In this document: in pieces, positions 35,820 through 46,158 of the stretch
Position numbering within the stretch: the first letter of the stretch is position 1
How the letters are laid out: every line of letters starts with the position of its first letter
DNA from: Polynucleobacter sp. MWH-P3-07-1
GTDB lineage: Bacteria; Pseudomonadota; Gammaproteobacteria; Burkholderiales; Burkholderiaceae
NCBI RefSeq assembly: GCF_018687555.1
Contig: NZ_CP061296.1
Span: 1,116,001-1,180,000 of the forward strand
Reading direction: 5' to 3'
DNA: 64,000 nt
Translations under genes and position numbers: made by a program
The notes under the pieces: generated by a model
Databases searched by the model: none
What the model saw: only the letters and a program-made list of their open reading frames with translations
Told to the model about the DNA's origin: nothing

Positions 35820-36464
35820 CTAGAGGCTTTGGGGCTTACGCTTGATATTATTGATTTGATCGAGCAGCTCGCGACGCTCAGCACCGCCCAATGCATCTCC
35901 ACTGTCTAAACGACGCGCACCGTCAAAACGACGATCCCAATACACGCTACTCAGATCATCGACTCGCACGCTGGCACCCTTAGAAGGTGAATGAATAAAT
36001 TTGTTGTCGCCAACATAAATACCAACGTGTGAAAAAGTTAAACGCATGGTGTTAAAAAATACCAAATCGCCAGGCTGCAGATCATCGCGAGTAATGGGTT
36101 TGCCAACCTGACTCATTTGGGTTGACTTATTGGGAAGCAAAAATCCCAACTTATCTTTAAAGACATAGGCGACAAAACTACTGCCATCCAAACCAGACTG
36201 GGGCAGCTCAGCATTCCAGCGATAACGCACCCCAATCACAGACATCGCTTGATTAATCAGGGACTCAGATTTTTCTGAGACGGAATCAACCAGACGATCC
36301 GAAGCGCGAGAGAAATAGGATTTCCCAGCTTGGAACATACTTTCTTTGGGGGCATCCACTGGCTCCTCAGCATGAGCAAATCCAGCGCAGGCAAGAAATG
36401 CGGCAAGACCCAAAGACATTAGGATGCCTTTGAGGGTCTGAGGGGCTACTTTGTTTAATGACAT
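35820..36464 (-). CDS. NlpC/P60-fold exported protein lacking the catalytic cysteine
   Basis: With the start at 36464 (MSLNKVAPQT) the product is 214 aa with a signal peptide ending FAHA. The C-terminal domain matches NlpC/P60 peptidoglycan endopeptidases: LQPGDLVFFNT, the catalytic-type His146 in FSHVGIYVGD, and FIHSP. Where the family has DCSG(F/L)V, this protein has DGSSFV. Residue 94 is Gly (codon GGC at 36185-36183), one base from the Cys codon TGC. It should lack peptidase activity and might bind peptidoglycan or regulate another enzyme. It lies downstream of yejF on the same strand. No ribosome-binding site is visible before the ATG. Confidence 0.85.
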   Translation of the reverse strand: MSLNKVAPQTLKGILMSLGLAAFLACAGFAHAEEPVDAPKESMFQAGKSYFSRASDRLVDSVSEKSESLINQAMSVIGVRYRWNAELPQSGLDGSSFVAYVFKDKLGFLLPNKSTQMSQVGKPITRDDLQPGDLVFFNTMRLTFSHVGIYVGDNKFIHSPSKGASVRVDDLSSVYWDRRFDGARRLDSGDALGGAERRELLDQINNIKRKPQSL

Positions 36465-36522
36465 CAGGCGAGTGTAACAAAGAAGCTTGACGTTACCAAG
36501 ACTGGGGGATATCAGTAAGTAT

Positions 36523-36536
36523 TTGTTTATAAACAA
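36523..36536. promoter_or_regulatory. Perfect 14-bp palindrome between yejF and the NlpC-like gene
   Basis: TTGTTTATAAACAA is a perfect palindrome in an AT-rich stretch about 60 nt upstream of the NlpC-like start. Between it and the start, TTGGTA and TACACT lie 17 nt apart, but the latter is so near the ATG that the transcript would be leaderless. Operator function is a guess from symmetry. Confidence 0.35.
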
Positions 36537-36591
36537 TTTTTTTAATATTTCTGATAAAAACGCACCAATTTAGCCCATTCAATCAAGGGGC

Positions 36592-38250
36592 CTAGGTAAT
36601 TTCGGCGGCTTCAAATAGCTCTTTGGTATAGCTTTGCTTGGGGTGCTTAATTAGGGTTTCGGTCTCACCAAACTCGACCATCTTGCCACCTTTGAGCACC
36701 ATAATCTCGTGCGACATGGCTCTAATTACTGCCAAGTCATGACTAATCATCAAATAAGCCAAATTGTATTTTTTCTGTAATTCGGTCAATAAAGCCAGCA
36801 CCTGTTTCTGAATCGAGACATCCAAGGCCGAAGTAGGCTCATCCAGCACCAGAATCTGGGGCCGCAAAATCAGTGCCCGGGCGATGGCGATGCGCTGTCG
36901 TTGCCCTCCAGAAAATTCGTGCGGATAACGCGCTAATGCAGAGCGATCAATGCCAACCTCTCGCAAAATATCCAATACCCTCTGCTCTCTTTCAACACTA
37001 CTCAATTTTGGGAAATGAATATCCAAACCTTCGGCAATGATTTGCATCACCGTCATACGTGGCGAGAGAGAGCCAAAGGGATCCTGAAAGATCACCTGCA
37101 AGCTCGAGCGCATTGATCTTCTTTGAGCAGGCTTCAAAGTTTTCCAGTCATTCCCGAGCACATCCACCTCGCCAGTCACTTCAGCAGATGAATCATTTAA
37201 GAGACCGAGCACCGCCATCCCTAAAGTCGTTTTTCCAGAGCCAGACTCTCCAATGACACCGATGGTTTGCCCTTGTTTCAGGCCAAAACCAATTTTTTTC
37301 AATGCCGAATGTCTTGGCGCCTTCTTAAACCATGATCCTGAATCTAGGCTGGGATAGGAGACTGACAAATGATTAGTTTGCAGCAAGACTGGAGCGAGCG
37401 GCATGACTGGCGCCAGGTCTCTCACAGGCTCGCTATTGACCAAGGTTTGGGTATACGGATTTTCTGGATGTTCAAAGACTTGCTTGGTCAAACCGAATTC
37501 CACTAAATTGCCTTGGTTTAATACTGCCACCCGATGAGCAAAGTGCTTCACCAAATTGAGGTCATGCGTAATCAAGAGAATGCCCATACCGCCATGATCT
37601 TTAGATTCTTCTTGTAGCTCTTTCAGCAAATCCAGAATCTGCAAGCGCAAACTCACATCAAGTGCAGTCGTAGGCTCGTCCGCAATGAGTAAACGGGGTT
37701 TACACGCCAGAGCCATCGCAATCATCGCACGCTGTCTTTGTCCGCCGGATAGTTGGTGTGGATAAGAGTGAAAGCGTTTTTCAGGCTCAGGGATTCCGGT
37801 CTTACGCAAAAGATCCACCGCTGCTGCAAAGGAATCTGCTTTAGAGATGAAGGGCTCATCAATCTGGACTGCTTCAATAATCTGATCGCCAATAGTAAAT
37901 AAGGGATTCAGAGCTGTCATCGGCTCCTGAAAGACCATGGCAATTTCTCGTCCGCGGATCTGACGAATCTTTTCAATGGGTAGTGACAGCAAATCGACTG
38001 GCTTAGTAGTGGCTTGCTGTTGTGCATTCTCTTTGCCACTCCACCAAATCCGACCTGTCATCTTGGCACCCTCGGGCTCAAGTCTCAAAGGCGCAAGCGC
38101 GCTTAAGGTTTTTCCAGAGCCGGATTCACCAACCAAAGCAATTCGCTCACCAACCCCGATTTCTAAATCAAGATGGCTCAGTGCAAACTTCTCGCGACGC
38201 CCTGTTCCAAAAGAAATACTTACATCTTCGAAGCGCAATAAAGTATTCAC
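36592..38250 (-). CDS. yejF: Peptide ABC transporter, fused ATPase (two nucleotide-binding domains)
   Basis: A 552-aa protein with two complete ABC ATPase domains in tandem. Walker A is GESGSGKT at residues 41-48 and again near 338-345. Both halves carry [16 protein letters not shown] signatures and Walker B LLIADEPT and LVLDEPT. It energises import through the YejB/YejE permeases. E. coli YejABEF takes up microcin C and oligopeptides, and murein peptides in some species. The start overlaps yejE by 4 nt. Confidence 0.93.
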   Translation of the reverse strand: MNTLLRFEDVSISFGTGRREKFALSHLDLEIGVGERIALVGESGSGKTLSALAPLRLEPEGAKMTGRIWWSGKENAQQQATTKPVDLLSLPIEKIRQIRGREIAMVFQEPMTALNPLFTIGDQIIEAVQIDEPFISKADSFAAAVDLLRKTGIPEPEKRFHSYPHQLSGGQRQRAMIAMALACKPRLLIADEPTTALDVSLRLQILDLLKELQEESKDHGGMGILLITHDLNLVKHFAHRVAVLNQGNLVEFGLTKQVFEHPENPYTQTLVNSEPVRDLAPVMPLAPVLLQTNHLSVSYPSLDSGSWFKKAPRHSALKKIGFGLKQGQTIGVIGESGSGKTTLGMAVLGLLNDSSAEVTGEVDVLGNDWKTLKPAQRRSMRSSLQVIFQDPFGSLSPRMTVMQIIAEGLDIHFPKLSSVEREQRVLDILREVGIDRSALARYPHEFSGGQRQRIAIARALILRPQILVLDEPTSALDVSIQKQVLALLTELQKKYNLAYLMISHDLAVIRAMSHEIMVLKGGKMVEFGETETLIKHPKQSYTKELFEAAEIT

Positions 38251-39272
38251 GAGCGTACCCCGCTGACCGAGCCTGATTGACGAGAATCAAACGCGTTGCG
38301 CAGGGCCTCCCCCATAAAGGTCAGGAGAAGCAATGTTGCAACTAAGACCACAAAGGTGGAGAGGGAAATCCACCATGCATCTAAATTCCCTTTGCCTTGT
38401 GAAAGCAGCTCACCAAGACTTGGCGTACCTGGTGGAACACCCAAACCCAAGAAGTCCAAACTGGTGAGGGACAAAATGGCAGCACTCATTCGGAATGGCA
38501 GAAAGGTAATGACCGGTGTCAAACTATTCGGCAGTATGTGGCGCATCATGATCTGAAAATTGGTCAGCCCTAAAGCTTTGGCCGCACGAACATACTCAAG
38601 GGCACGGTTACGATAAAACTCGGCACGGACATAATCAGACAAACCCATCCAACCAAAAGCCGCCAGCAACACAATTAATAGTAAGACGCTAGGATTAAAG
38701 ATCGAGGCAAAGATAATCAGTAGATAGAGTTCAGGCATTGAGCCCCAGATTTCAATCAGGCGCTGAGATATCAAATCAAACTTACCCCCGAAGAAGCCCA
38801 TCAAGGAGCCTGTGATGATGCCCACACCAACTCCCACAATGGTGAGTGCGAGACCAAAGAGAATGGATAAACGAAAGCCATAAATTAAACGGGATAAAAC
38901 ATCACGCCCGCGATCGTCAGTGCCAAACCAATTCTCCGCTGATGGTGGAGCGGGGTTGGGAACCTGAGAAAAGTAATTGAGGGTTTCGTAGCTATAGGGG
39001 ATCAGTGGATAGATCGCCCAATTGCCATCACTGGTAATGTTGTGGCGAATATCGGGATCCAGAAAATCTGTCGGTGCAGCAAAGTCTCCACCAAAAACCG
39101 TCTCGGCTTGATTGTGCACAATCGGAAAATAGAAGTGTCCGTTGTAACGAACAATCAGCGGCTTGTCATTGGCAATGAAATCGGCGCACATACTAAAGCC
39201 AAACAACAGCAGAAAAATCCACAGACTCACATAGCCTGTGCGATTGCGCTTAAATCGTTGCCAGCGACTCAC
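38247..39272 (-). CDS. yejE: Peptide ABC transporter permease YejE
   Basis: A 341-aa inner-membrane permease with an N-terminal helix, a long periplasmic loop (residues about 35-130) and a bundle of five or six helices. The ATPase-contacting EAA loop is EYVRAAKALGLTNFQIMMRHILPNSL, and GTDDRGRDVLSRLIYGFRLS is the usual DppC/OppC-like start of the core. It overlaps yejB and yejF by 4 nt each, so the four yej genes form one operon. Confidence 0.92.
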   Translation of the reverse strand: MSRWQRFKRNRTGYVSLWIFLLLFGFSMCADFIANDKPLIVRYNGHFYFPIVHNQAETVFGGDFAAPTDFLDPDIRHNITSDGNWAIYPLIPYSYETLNYFSQVPNPAPPSAENWFGTDDRGRDVLSRLIYGFRLSILFGLALTIVGVGVGIITGSLMGFFGGKFDLISQRLIEIWGSMPELYLLIIFASIFNPSVLLLIVLLAAFGWMGLSDYVRAEFYRNRALEYVRAAKALGLTNFQIMMRHILPNSLTPVITFLPFRMSAAILSLTSLDFLGLGVPPGTPSLGELLSQGKGNLDAWWISLSTFVVLVATLLLLTFMGEALRNAFDSRQSGSVSGVRS

Positions 39273-40345
39273 GAGCCGCCTCCTGCGCCAAACTGAATAC
39301 GAGGATCAATGTAGACATAACAGAGATCTGAGATCAACTTGGTAAATAGACCAATCAGGGTGAACAAGTACAAGGTACCAAAAACAACTGGGTAATCGCG
39401 TCGCATGACAGACTCATACGAGAGAAGACCAAGGCCATCTAGAGAGAACAAGGTCTCAATTAGTAAAGAACCCGCAAAGAAAGCGCCAATGAAGGCGGCA
39501 GGAAATCCTGTCACTAAGGGCAAGAGCGCATTACGAAAGACATGCTTCCATAGGACTTGTTGTTCACTTAAACCTTTGGCTCTTGCTGTCAACACATACT
39601 GCTTGCGAATTTCTTCTAAGAAAGCGTTTTTGGTGAGCATAGTGACCACCGCAAAACTACCCAGCACCATCGCAGTAATGGGTAAGACCAAATGCCAGAG
39701 GTAATCCAGAATCTTGCCAATCAAACTGAGATCTGACCAATTATCAGAAGTCAAACCACGCAAGGGAAATAACTGCAAGAAGCTGCCTCCTCCAAAGAGT
39801 ACGAGCAACAAGACTCCCAATACAAACCCTGGAATGGCATACCCTACCAAGATGATGGTACTCGTCACCGTATCAAAGCGAGAACCTTCTCGAACTGCTT
39901 TAGCAATACCCAGGGGAATAGAAATTAAATAGGTGATAAGGAAAGTCCACAAACCAATGCTGATTGACACGGGTAATTTAGAAACCACTAAATGCCACAC
40001 GCTTTGGTGTTGGTAATAGCTTTGACCCAAATCAAATCTAGCAAAGCGTCCTAACATCATGAAGTAGCGCTCTACTGGTGGCTTATCAAAACCATATAGA
40101 GCCTTGACCTCAGCTAGGCGCTGCTCATCAATTCCCTGGCGCCCGCGATAAGTCGCACCAGCGCCAGAAGACTCAGAACCGCCTACCGAACCATTGCCCT
40201 TACCCTTTAGCTCCAGCACCATTTGTTCTACTGGACCACCAGGAACAAATTGCACTACAGCAAAAGTGAGGGTCAAGACACCCAATAGCGTTGGGATCAT
40301 CAATAACAATCGCTTTGCGATATAAGAACGCATCTGTACTTGCAT
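39269..40345 (-). CDS. yejB: Peptide ABC transporter permease YejB
   Basis: A permease of 358 aa from the ATG at 40345, which overlaps the yejA stop as TGATG. An upstream in-frame start at 40384 would overlap yejA by 40 nt and is less likely. The N-terminus YIAKRLLLMIPTLLGVLTLTF is a typical first membrane helix, and the EAA loop is YVLTARAKGLSEQQVLWKHVFRNALLPL. About six helices are predicted. It pairs with YejE to form the membrane channel. Confidence 0.92.
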   Translation of the reverse strand: MQVQMRSYIAKRLLLMIPTLLGVLTLTFAVVQFVPGGPVEQMVLELKGKGNGSVGGSESSGAGATYRGRQGIDEQRLAEVKALYGFDKPPVERYFMMLGRFARFDLGQSYYQHQSVWHLVVSKLPVSISIGLWTFLITYLISIPLGIAKAVREGSRFDTVTSTIILVGYAIPGFVLGVLLLVLFGGGSFLQLFPLRGLTSDNWSDLSLIGKILDYLWHLVLPITAMVLGSFAVVTMLTKNAFLEEIRKQYVLTARAKGLSEQQVLWKHVFRNALLPLVTGFPAAFIGAFFAGSLLIETLFSLDGLGLLSYESVMRRDYPVVFGTLYLFTLIGLFTKLISDLCYVYIDPRIQFGAGGGS

Positions 40346-42222
40346 CAGGGCGCCTCTGCTTTCCACCAGTTCTGCAGGATCCAAGTTTCAGCCATGTAAT
40401 ACGAAGGGGGTTCCGGATAGCGCATTTCTTTTCTGAAGGCGATTCGATGTGTTGGGTTATACCATTGGGGTACGACAAGATAGCTATTCCATAAGACCCG
40501 ATCGAGCGCTCGACTCGCCGCTCGCAGCTGCTCTCGGTTCTGGGCTTTAGTAATTTCTCCAACCAAGGCATCCACGACTGGCGACTGAATGCCGATGACA
40601 TTATCTGAGCCCTTTTCTTTAGCAGCTTGGCTACCAAAGCGATCCCACAGTTCGTTACCTGGGCTTTGTGAGTCTGGAAAGCGAACCGTCGTCATATCAA
40701 AATCGTATTCATTCATCCGCTTTTGATGAAGGGCGAAATCACTAGTTCTGACGTCGACCTGAATTCCCAACTTCTCCAAATTACGGGTATAGGCAGAAAT
40801 GACTCTCAGAAAGAAGCCGCCGTCTTCGACCATTTCAAAACGGAATGGCTCCCCTTGAATATTTCTTAATGCGCCATCACGATAGGTCCAGCCAGCATCT
40901 GCCAATAACTCTCGCGCCTTCCGTAGATTCTGACGCAGACTAGATGGTGCCGCAGTTGATGGCGCTGGCGGCATCGGACCAAATACAGCATCCGGCACCC
41001 AGCGGGGGTATTTCTCTTTGAGGGGTCTGAGTAACTTCAACTCAGCTTCAGTGGGTTTGCGTGGACCATCAAAATTGGCACTCAAATCACTGTTTGTGAA
41101 ATAGCTGTTAATGCGACTGTATTGATCAAAAAAGAGCTGGCGGTTTAACCATTCAAAATCAAGTGCATAACCCAGAGCCTGACGGACACGTACATCCTGA
41201 AAAATCGGCCGGCGTAAATTCATCGCAAAGCCTTGCATGCCCGCGCCATTGTGATTCAAGAAGGCTTTTTTCAATAAGCTGCCGTCATTAAATTTAGAGC
41301 CGACATAGCCTTTGGCCCAAATCTTAGCGCGGTACTCAACTAAGGCATCAAACTCACCCGCCTTGAATGCCTCGAGACGCACCGCATCATCACTGTATAA
41401 CTTGTACACAATCCGATCGAAGTTATAAAAACCGACCCGCACATTCAGGGGTTTATTGACATGATCCGCCCAGTAATCAGGATTGCGTTTGAAAGTAATC
41501 GACTTTCCCGCTTTATAAGATTCAATTAAATAAGGGCCGCTGCCAATCGGGGTCTCAAAGTCCAGTTGGTCAAAGGGAATATAAGTGCCATCCGCCCGCT
41601 TGCCCCAGTTATGCGAAAAGATCGGCATGGTTCCAGCTAGCAGTGGCAGTTCGGGATTTTGGTTCCTGAAATCAAACCGCACTTCTCTTGGAGATAAGAC
41701 CACTACCTGTTGAATATCTCCGAAAGTAGTCTTATAGCGAGGATGAGCCTGCCCACTCATCAACATCTCAAAACTGTATTTAACATCTGCAGCCATGACT
41801 GGACTGCCATCTGAAAACTTTGCTTCCGGCCTCAGGCGAAATGTCACTGATTTACGATCGGCCGCAACAGCAATATCCTCTGCCAATAGGCCATAGATAC
41901 TGGCCACTTCATCTGCACTACCCTCAGCCAAAGATTCAAACATCAACTCGATACCAGGGGCGGTGACGCCTCTGAGGGTGAAAGGATTGAACTTATCAAA
42001 ACTGCTTCTGGAACCCGGGTTAGGTAAGGTCAGCGTGCCACCACGAGGTGCATTGGGATTAACGTAATCAAAGTGGCTAAATCCATCGGCATACTTTGGT
42101 TTTCCATACTGCGCGATTCCCTGTGAGCCGTAACTTGGGATGCTAATGAGGCTGAGCACCAGGGCTATAGCCAAAATCAGGCGCTGAATACAGAATGGGC
42201 GAAGGGATGAGTAAATCGGCAT
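40345..42222 (-). CDS. yejA: Periplasmic peptide-binding protein YejA
   Basis: An extracellular solute-binding protein family 5 member of about 625 aa. The start at 42222 (ATG, MPIYSSLRPF) is preferred over an in-frame TTG at 42246. The signal peptide ends near PSYG-SQG. YejA features include HFDYVNPNAPRGGTLTLPNPGSR, SFDKFNPFTLRG and FSDGSPVMAADVKYSFEML. It captures peptides for the YejBEF importer. It is divergent from fabI across a 50-nt gap, and a TACAAT box in that gap may be its -10 element. Confidence 0.92.
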   Translation of the reverse strand: MPIYSSLRPFCIQRLILAIALVLSLISIPSYGSQGIAQYGKPKYADGFSHFDYVNPNAPRGGTLTLPNPGSRSSFDKFNPFTLRGVTAPGIELMFESLAEGSADEVASIYGLLAEDIAVAADRKSVTFRLRPEAKFSDGSPVMAADVKYSFEMLMSGQAHPRYKTTFGDIQQVVVLSPREVRFDFRNQNPELPLLAGTMPIFSHNWGKRADGTYIPFDQLDFETPIGSGPYLIESYKAGKSITFKRNPDYWADHVNKPLNVRVGFYNFDRIVYKLYSDDAVRLEAFKAGEFDALVEYRAKIWAKGYVGSKFNDGSLLKKAFLNHNGAGMQGFAMNLRRPIFQDVRVRQALGYALDFEWLNRQLFFDQYSRINSYFTNSDLSANFDGPRKPTEAELKLLRPLKEKYPRWVPDAVFGPMPPAPSTAAPSSLRQNLRKARELLADAGWTYRDGALRNIQGEPFRFEMVEDGGFFLRVISAYTRNLEKLGIQVDVRTSDFALHQKRMNEYDFDMTTVRFPDSQSPGNELWDRFGSQAAKEKGSDNVIGIQSPVVDALVGEITKAQNREQLRAASRALDRVLWNSYLVVPQWYNPTHRIAFRKEMRYPEPPSYYMAETWILQNWWKAEAP

Positions 42223-42272
42223 ATATGTAACAATTGTAGATAGCAAACCACATTTGAAGCAAAGGACACTCT

Positions 42273-43058
42273 ATGGGCTTTCTGACCGGCAAAAAAATCC
42301 TCATTACCGGCCTTCTTTCTAACCGCTCAATTGCCTATGGCATCGCTAAGGCGTGCCATCGCGAAGGGGCTGAATTGGCCTTCACCTATGTGGGTGAGCG
42401 CTTTAAAGACCGAATTGTCGATTTTGCTAAAGAATTCAATACTGATCTGATTTTTGACTGTGACGTCGGCAGCGATGAACAAATCACTGCACTCTTTAGG
42501 GATTTAGCCAAAACCTGGCCACAATTTGATGGTTTTGTACATGCCATTGGTTTTGCTCCTCGCGAAGCAATTGCTGGTGATTTCTTGGACGGCTTGAGCC
42601 GCGAGGGCTTCAAAATTGCCCATGATATTTCTGCTTATAGTTTTCCAGCGATGGCTAAAGAAGCCATGCCCATGTTGCGCGACAAATCTGCCTTATTGAC
42701 GCTGACTTATTTGGGCTCGATGCGCAATGTACCCAATTACAACACCATGGGCTTAGCCAAGGCATCTTTGGAGGCATCGGTTCGCTATCTGGCAGGTTCA
42801 TTAGGCCCCAAAGGAATTCGTGTGAACGGCATATCTGCAGGTCCGATCAAAACTTTGGCTGCCTCTGGTATCAAGGGCTTCGGTAAGATCTTAGATGCAG
42901 TTGAAGCAACCGCACCCTTACGACGTAATGTCACGATTGATGATGTTGGCAACAGCGCAGCCTTCCTCTTGTCTGATTTAGCTAACGGCATTACTGCTGA
43001 AATCATTTACGTTGATAACGGCTTTAGCCAAGTGGTTGGCGGAATGGAAGACGCTTGA
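42273..43058 (+). CDS. fabI: Enoyl-[acyl-carrier-protein] reductase FabI
   Basis: A 261-aa NADH-dependent reductase that completes each fatty-acid elongation cycle. It is almost identical in layout to E. coli Fab[16 protein letters not shown] at the cofactor site, and catalytic Tyr146, Tyr156 and Lys163 ([15 protein letters not shown]) at the same numbers as in E. coli. A ribosome-binding site AAGGA precedes the ATG. The stop overlaps the TTG start of chrA (TTGA), which suggests co-translation without a functional link. Confidence 0.96.
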   Translation: MGFLTGKKILITGLLSNRSIAYGIAKACHREGAELAFTYVGERFKDRIVDFAKEFNTDLIFDCDVGSDEQITALFRDLAKTWPQFDGFVHAIGFAPREAIAGDFLDGLSREGFKIAHDISAYSFPAMAKEAMPMLRDKSALLTLTYLGSMRNVPNYNTMGLAKASLEASVRYLAGSLGPKGIRVNGISAGPIKTLAASGIKGFGKILDAVEATAPLRRNVTIDDVGNSAAFLLSDLANGITAEIIYVDNGFSQVVGGMEDA

Positions 43059-44374
43059 GTGTTTCACTCCGCGAAGCCCTGAAGTTTTGGGCTAAGCTAG
43101 GCTTCATTAGCTTTGGTGGTCCTGCAGGACAGATCGCGGTTTTACATCAAGAATTAGTTGAAAAGCGTCGCTGGATTTCTGAGCGGCGCTTTTTACATGC
43201 TTTGAACTACTGCATGCTTTTGCCTGGTCCTGAAGCCCAACAATTAGTAACGTATATTGGTTGGCTGATGCATCGGGGCTGGGGTGGCTTATTAGCGGGT
43301 AGTTTATTTATTCTGCCCTCACTCTTGATTTTGATTGCTCTATCCTGGATCTACCTGACTTTTGGACAGATACCGTGGATTGCGGCTATCTTCTTTGGGA
43401 TTAAGCCTGCAGTCACTGCCATTGTGGTATTCGCTGCAGTTCGCATTGGCAAACGCACGATTCATAACCGCGTCTTGCAATTGATTGCACTGGGATCTTT
43501 TCTAGCCATCTTTCTTTTCAATATTTCTTTTCCCATCATCGTAGTGATTGCTGCCTTCATTGGTTGGTGGGGTAGCAAACGTTATCCAGCATATTTTCAA
43601 ACGCAACAATCGCACGGGAGCAACTCAGAACACTTTGGGCCAGCCATCATCGATGACAACACCCCAACTCCCGAGCATGCGAAATTTTCTTCTGGCAAGG
43701 CGATTCGACACAGCCTGCTCGCACTTTGTTTTTGGCTTCTACCCATCGGCTTACTTTGTGCTTTGGGTGGCTGGGAAAGCCTCTATCCTCAATTGGCTTA
43801 TTTCTTTACCAAGGCTGCCTTCTTAACCTTTGGTGGGGCTTATGCTGTTTTGCCTTACGTTTATCAAGGTGCGGTTGAACATTATCAGTGGCTCAGCGCA
43901 GGACAAATGATCGACGGTCTCGCTTTAGGAGAAACGACGCCAGGTCCATTAATTATGGTCGTGGCATTTGTGGGCTATCTTGCGGGACATCTCACTCATC
44001 TGTCGAGTAATCTCAATCCCTTTTGGTTTGGCGCACTTGGTGCAGTGGTAGCCACTTGGTTTACCTTTCTGCCCTCCTTCTTTTTTATCGTAGTCGGCGG
44101 TCCACTCATTGAATCGACTCACGGTAAGCTGAGCTTGACCGCGCCCTTGACTGCCATCACCGCAGCGGTTGTTGGTGTAATTGCTAATTTGGGAATATTT
44201 TTTGCCTACCATGTCTTTTTTCCTGCCGGCTTAAGTGGATCAATCTCTTGGACTTCAATTGTGATTTGTGTGCTTTCAGCCATTGCCTTATTCAAATACC
44301 AACGCGGGGTCATTACCGTCATTGCTGGCGCCGCTGTAGCGGGGCTATTAAGCTTTGTCATTGCTTACTGGTAA
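43055..44374 (+). CDS. chrA: Chromate transporter, two-domain ChrA type
   Basis: A 439-aa membrane protein with two homologous CHR domains. The first has [20 protein letters not shown] and LPGPEAQQL (residues about 20-70), and the second [20 protein letters not shown] and [14 protein letters not shown] (about 250-300). Long-chain ChrA proteins export chromate, probably by proton or sulfate exchange. A different oxyanion cannot be excluded. The TTG at 43055 is used because GTG at 43060 is out of frame and the protein begins at the family's normal point. Confidence 0.88.
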   Translation: MSVSLREALKFWAKLGFISFGGPAGQIAVLHQELVEKRRWISERRFLHALNYCMLLPGPEAQQLVTYIGWLMHRGWGGLLAGSLFILPSLLILIALSWIYLTFGQIPWIAAIFFGIKPAVTAIVVFAAVRIGKRTIHNRVLQLIALGSFLAIFLFNISFPIIVVIAAFIGWWGSKRYPAYFQTQQSHGSNSEHFGPAIIDDNTPTPEHAKFSSGKAIRHSLLALCFWLLPIGLLCALGGWESLYPQLAYFFTKAAFLTFGGAYAVLPYVYQGAVEHYQWLSAGQMIDGLALGETTPGPLIMVVAFVGYLAGHLTHLSSNLNPFWFGALGAVVATWFTFLPSFFFIVVGGPLIESTHGKLSLTAPLTAITAAVVGVIANLGIFFAYHVFFPAGLSGSISWTSIVICVLSAIALFKYQRGVITVIAGAAVAGLLSFVIAYW

Positions 44375-44454
44375 ACACTAATCTAGCAAAGCCCTAAAGC
44401 TGGCACAATCACAGCTAGATAAAAAGTCATTCGAGCTTGAAAACGGAGATCCCC

Positions 44455-45447
44455 ATGAAGATTCGCTCATCAATATTTAGCAGCATATTTGCACTGGTTG
44501 CCGCCACTTGTGGTCTAAGCGGAACTGCAATGGCTGCAGATACCTACCCCAATAAACCCATTACTTTAGTGGTACCTTTCTCAGCAGGCGGACCCACTGA
44601 TGCAGTTGCCCGTTTAATCGCAGTGCCTATGGGCAAAGAGCTTGGCCAAACGGTGATTGTTGAAAATACTGTGGGTGCTGGTGGCACGATTGCCTCTACT
44701 CGTGTGGCACGGGCGGCTCCAGATGGATACATTTTGTATCTCCATCATATGGGGATGGCAACTGCACCAGCTTTATATAAAAAGCTCCCCTTTGATCCCA
44801 TGAAAGACTTTGAATATATTGGCCAGGTCGTTGATGTGCCAATGGTGCTCTTGGGTCGTAAAAACTTTCCAGCAAACAACTTTAAAGAACTTGAGGCTTA
44901 TATCAAAGCCAATAAAGAAAAGGTAACAATTGCTAACGCAGGGCCCGGCTCAGTATCTCAATTATGTGGTCTTTTATTAATGTCTCGTGAAGGTGTGGAA
45001 CTTACCACTGTGCCCTATAAAGGCACTGGCCCCGCCCTAACTGACCTTTTAGGCGGTCAAGTTGATTTGTTGTGTGATCAAACAACGCAAACCGTCCCCT
45101 ATATCAAAGACAATTTAGTGAAGACCTATGGGGTTACAACACTGAAACGCCTTCCAGGTCTGCCTGGCATTCCTACACTTGATGAACAGGGTCTAAAAGG
45201 TTTTGAGGTCAAAGCGTGGCATGGGCTCTATGCGCCTAAAGGTACGCCACCAGAAGTGCTTGCCAGAATTAACAAAGCGCTCAAAGTGGCTCTCAATAAT
45301 CCTGAGGTCAAAGCCCGCTTAGGCGAATCGAATATTGAAGTTGTCCCAATGAGCAAAGTGACTTCCGAATCCCTCAAAACTCAACTAGACTCTGAAATTA
45401 ATAAATGGGGTCCCGTCATTCGTAAAGCAGGGGCTTATGCAGATTAA
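44455..45447 (+). CDS. Bug-family tripartite tricarboxylate transporter substrate-binding protein
   Basis: A 330-aa periplasmic binding protein. The ATG at 44455, preceded by GGAG, gives a clean signal peptide ending TAMA-ADTYP. A TTG at 44437 only adds six residues. The typical Bug fold start YPNKPITLVVPFSAGGPTDAVARLIA and GGTIASTRVARAAPDGYILYL are clear. Bug proteins bind carboxylates or other small metabolites and are very numerous in Burkholderiales, usually without adjacent TctAB permeases, as here. The ligand is unknown. A terminator follows 25 nt after the stop. Confidence 0.9.
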   Translation: MKIRSSIFSSIFALVAATCGLSGTAMAADTYPNKPITLVVPFSAGGPTDAVARLIAVPMGKELGQTVIVENTVGAGGTIASTRVARAAPDGYILYLHHMGMATAPALYKKLPFDPMKDFEYIGQVVDVPMVLLGRKNFPANNFKELEAYIKANKEKVTIANAGPGSVSQLCGLLLMSREGVELTTVPYKGTGPALTDLLGGQVDLLCDQTTQTVPYIKDNLVKTYGVTTLKRLPGLPGIPTLDEQGLKGFEVKAWHGLYAPKGTPPEVLARINKALKVALNNPEVKARLGESNIEVVPMSKVTSESLKTQLDSEINKWGPVIRKAGAYAD

Positions 45448-45471
45448 ATATTTGACTCGACTCCATTAGTG

Positions 45472-45499
45472 AAAAAGCCAGCGTGATGCTGGCTTTTTT
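45472..45499. terminator. Bidirectional rho-independent terminator
   Basis: An 11-bp inverted repeat, AAAAAGCCAGC and GCTGGCTTTTT, encloses a 5-nt loop and has T-runs on both strands. It lies between the Bug gene and the convergent membrane-protein gene and could end both transcripts. Confidence 0.85.
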
Positions 45500-45513
45500 C
45501 TTGTAGCAAGATC

Positions 45514-46158
45514 TTATCCCGCTCTAAATAAGAATCCTGACTGCAAACGCTCGCGTCGCTTACGTCGGATAGCACTGATACAAGCAAATAAAGCCCAAAT
45601 CATGAGGAAAGGATCCAATAAATAATCCCAGAGGTTCGCAGACTCATGCCAATGAATCGACCACGCCAGAATCGCCAAGGCAATAATCAATGCGCCCTTA
45701 GTCCAGTTTACGATTGCCAGGATAGCCGCAAATATCGACACGACCATCAAGAACCCAATACTCGCATAGCCCCACCCATAAGGATCAAACATTCCGACAC
45801 CAAGCGCAAAGGGATAAAAACCGAATGCGATGACGACGATCGACACCTTAAACCCAATCGGCACAAAATGTGCTTCGGTATTTCTGGGATCAACGCGATC
45901 AAGTAAGACACTCGACCACAGTAAGAGCAAAGTGACCACACTGAGATCGCCAGTTACACCGCGGATATAGGCTGCTAGTGGCAATTGCATAAACATACCG
46001 AGCGGCCAATAAAAAAGATTGGCTAACAACAAGGCTAAGATCATTCGGGCTGCCACCGGTATTTGCGCCTCGAAGTTTCTTTGGATCGCCCAAACTATGA
46101 GCGCGGCACAAGTGATCGACATCTCGAGCAAGGCAATCGTCTGCATGATATTTTTCAT
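45514..46158 (-). CDS. Multi-pass membrane protein, unknown function (third gene of GT39/sialidase-fold operon)
   Basis: A 214-aa hydrophobic protein with about seven predicted membrane helices and a basic C-terminal tail (SAIRRKRRERLQSG). I recognise no family. Its ATG overlaps the stop of the sialidase-fold gene by one base (TAATG), so it is made with that protein and the GT39 enzyme upstream. A role in moving or anchoring the lipid-linked sugar or its product is possible but not shown by sequence. Conserved-looking polar positions include DRVDPRN in a loop and HWHES before the last helix. Confidence 0.75.
   Translation of the reverse strand: MKNIMQTIALLEMSITCAALIVWAIQRNFEAQIPVAARMILALLLANLFYWPLGMFMQLPLAAYIRGVTGDLSVVTLLLLWSSVLLDRVDPRNTEAHFVPIGFKVSIVVIAFGFYPFALGVGMFDPYGWGYASIGFLMVVSIFAAILAIVNWTKGALIIALAILAWSIHWHESANLWDYLLDPFLMIWALFACISAIRRKRRERLQSGFLFRAG

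Noticed and set aside
36465-36536. A longer N-terminus of the NlpC-like protein beginning with TTG at 36536
   Set aside because: The added residues come before a normal signal peptide and run through the palindrome and promoter-like boxes.
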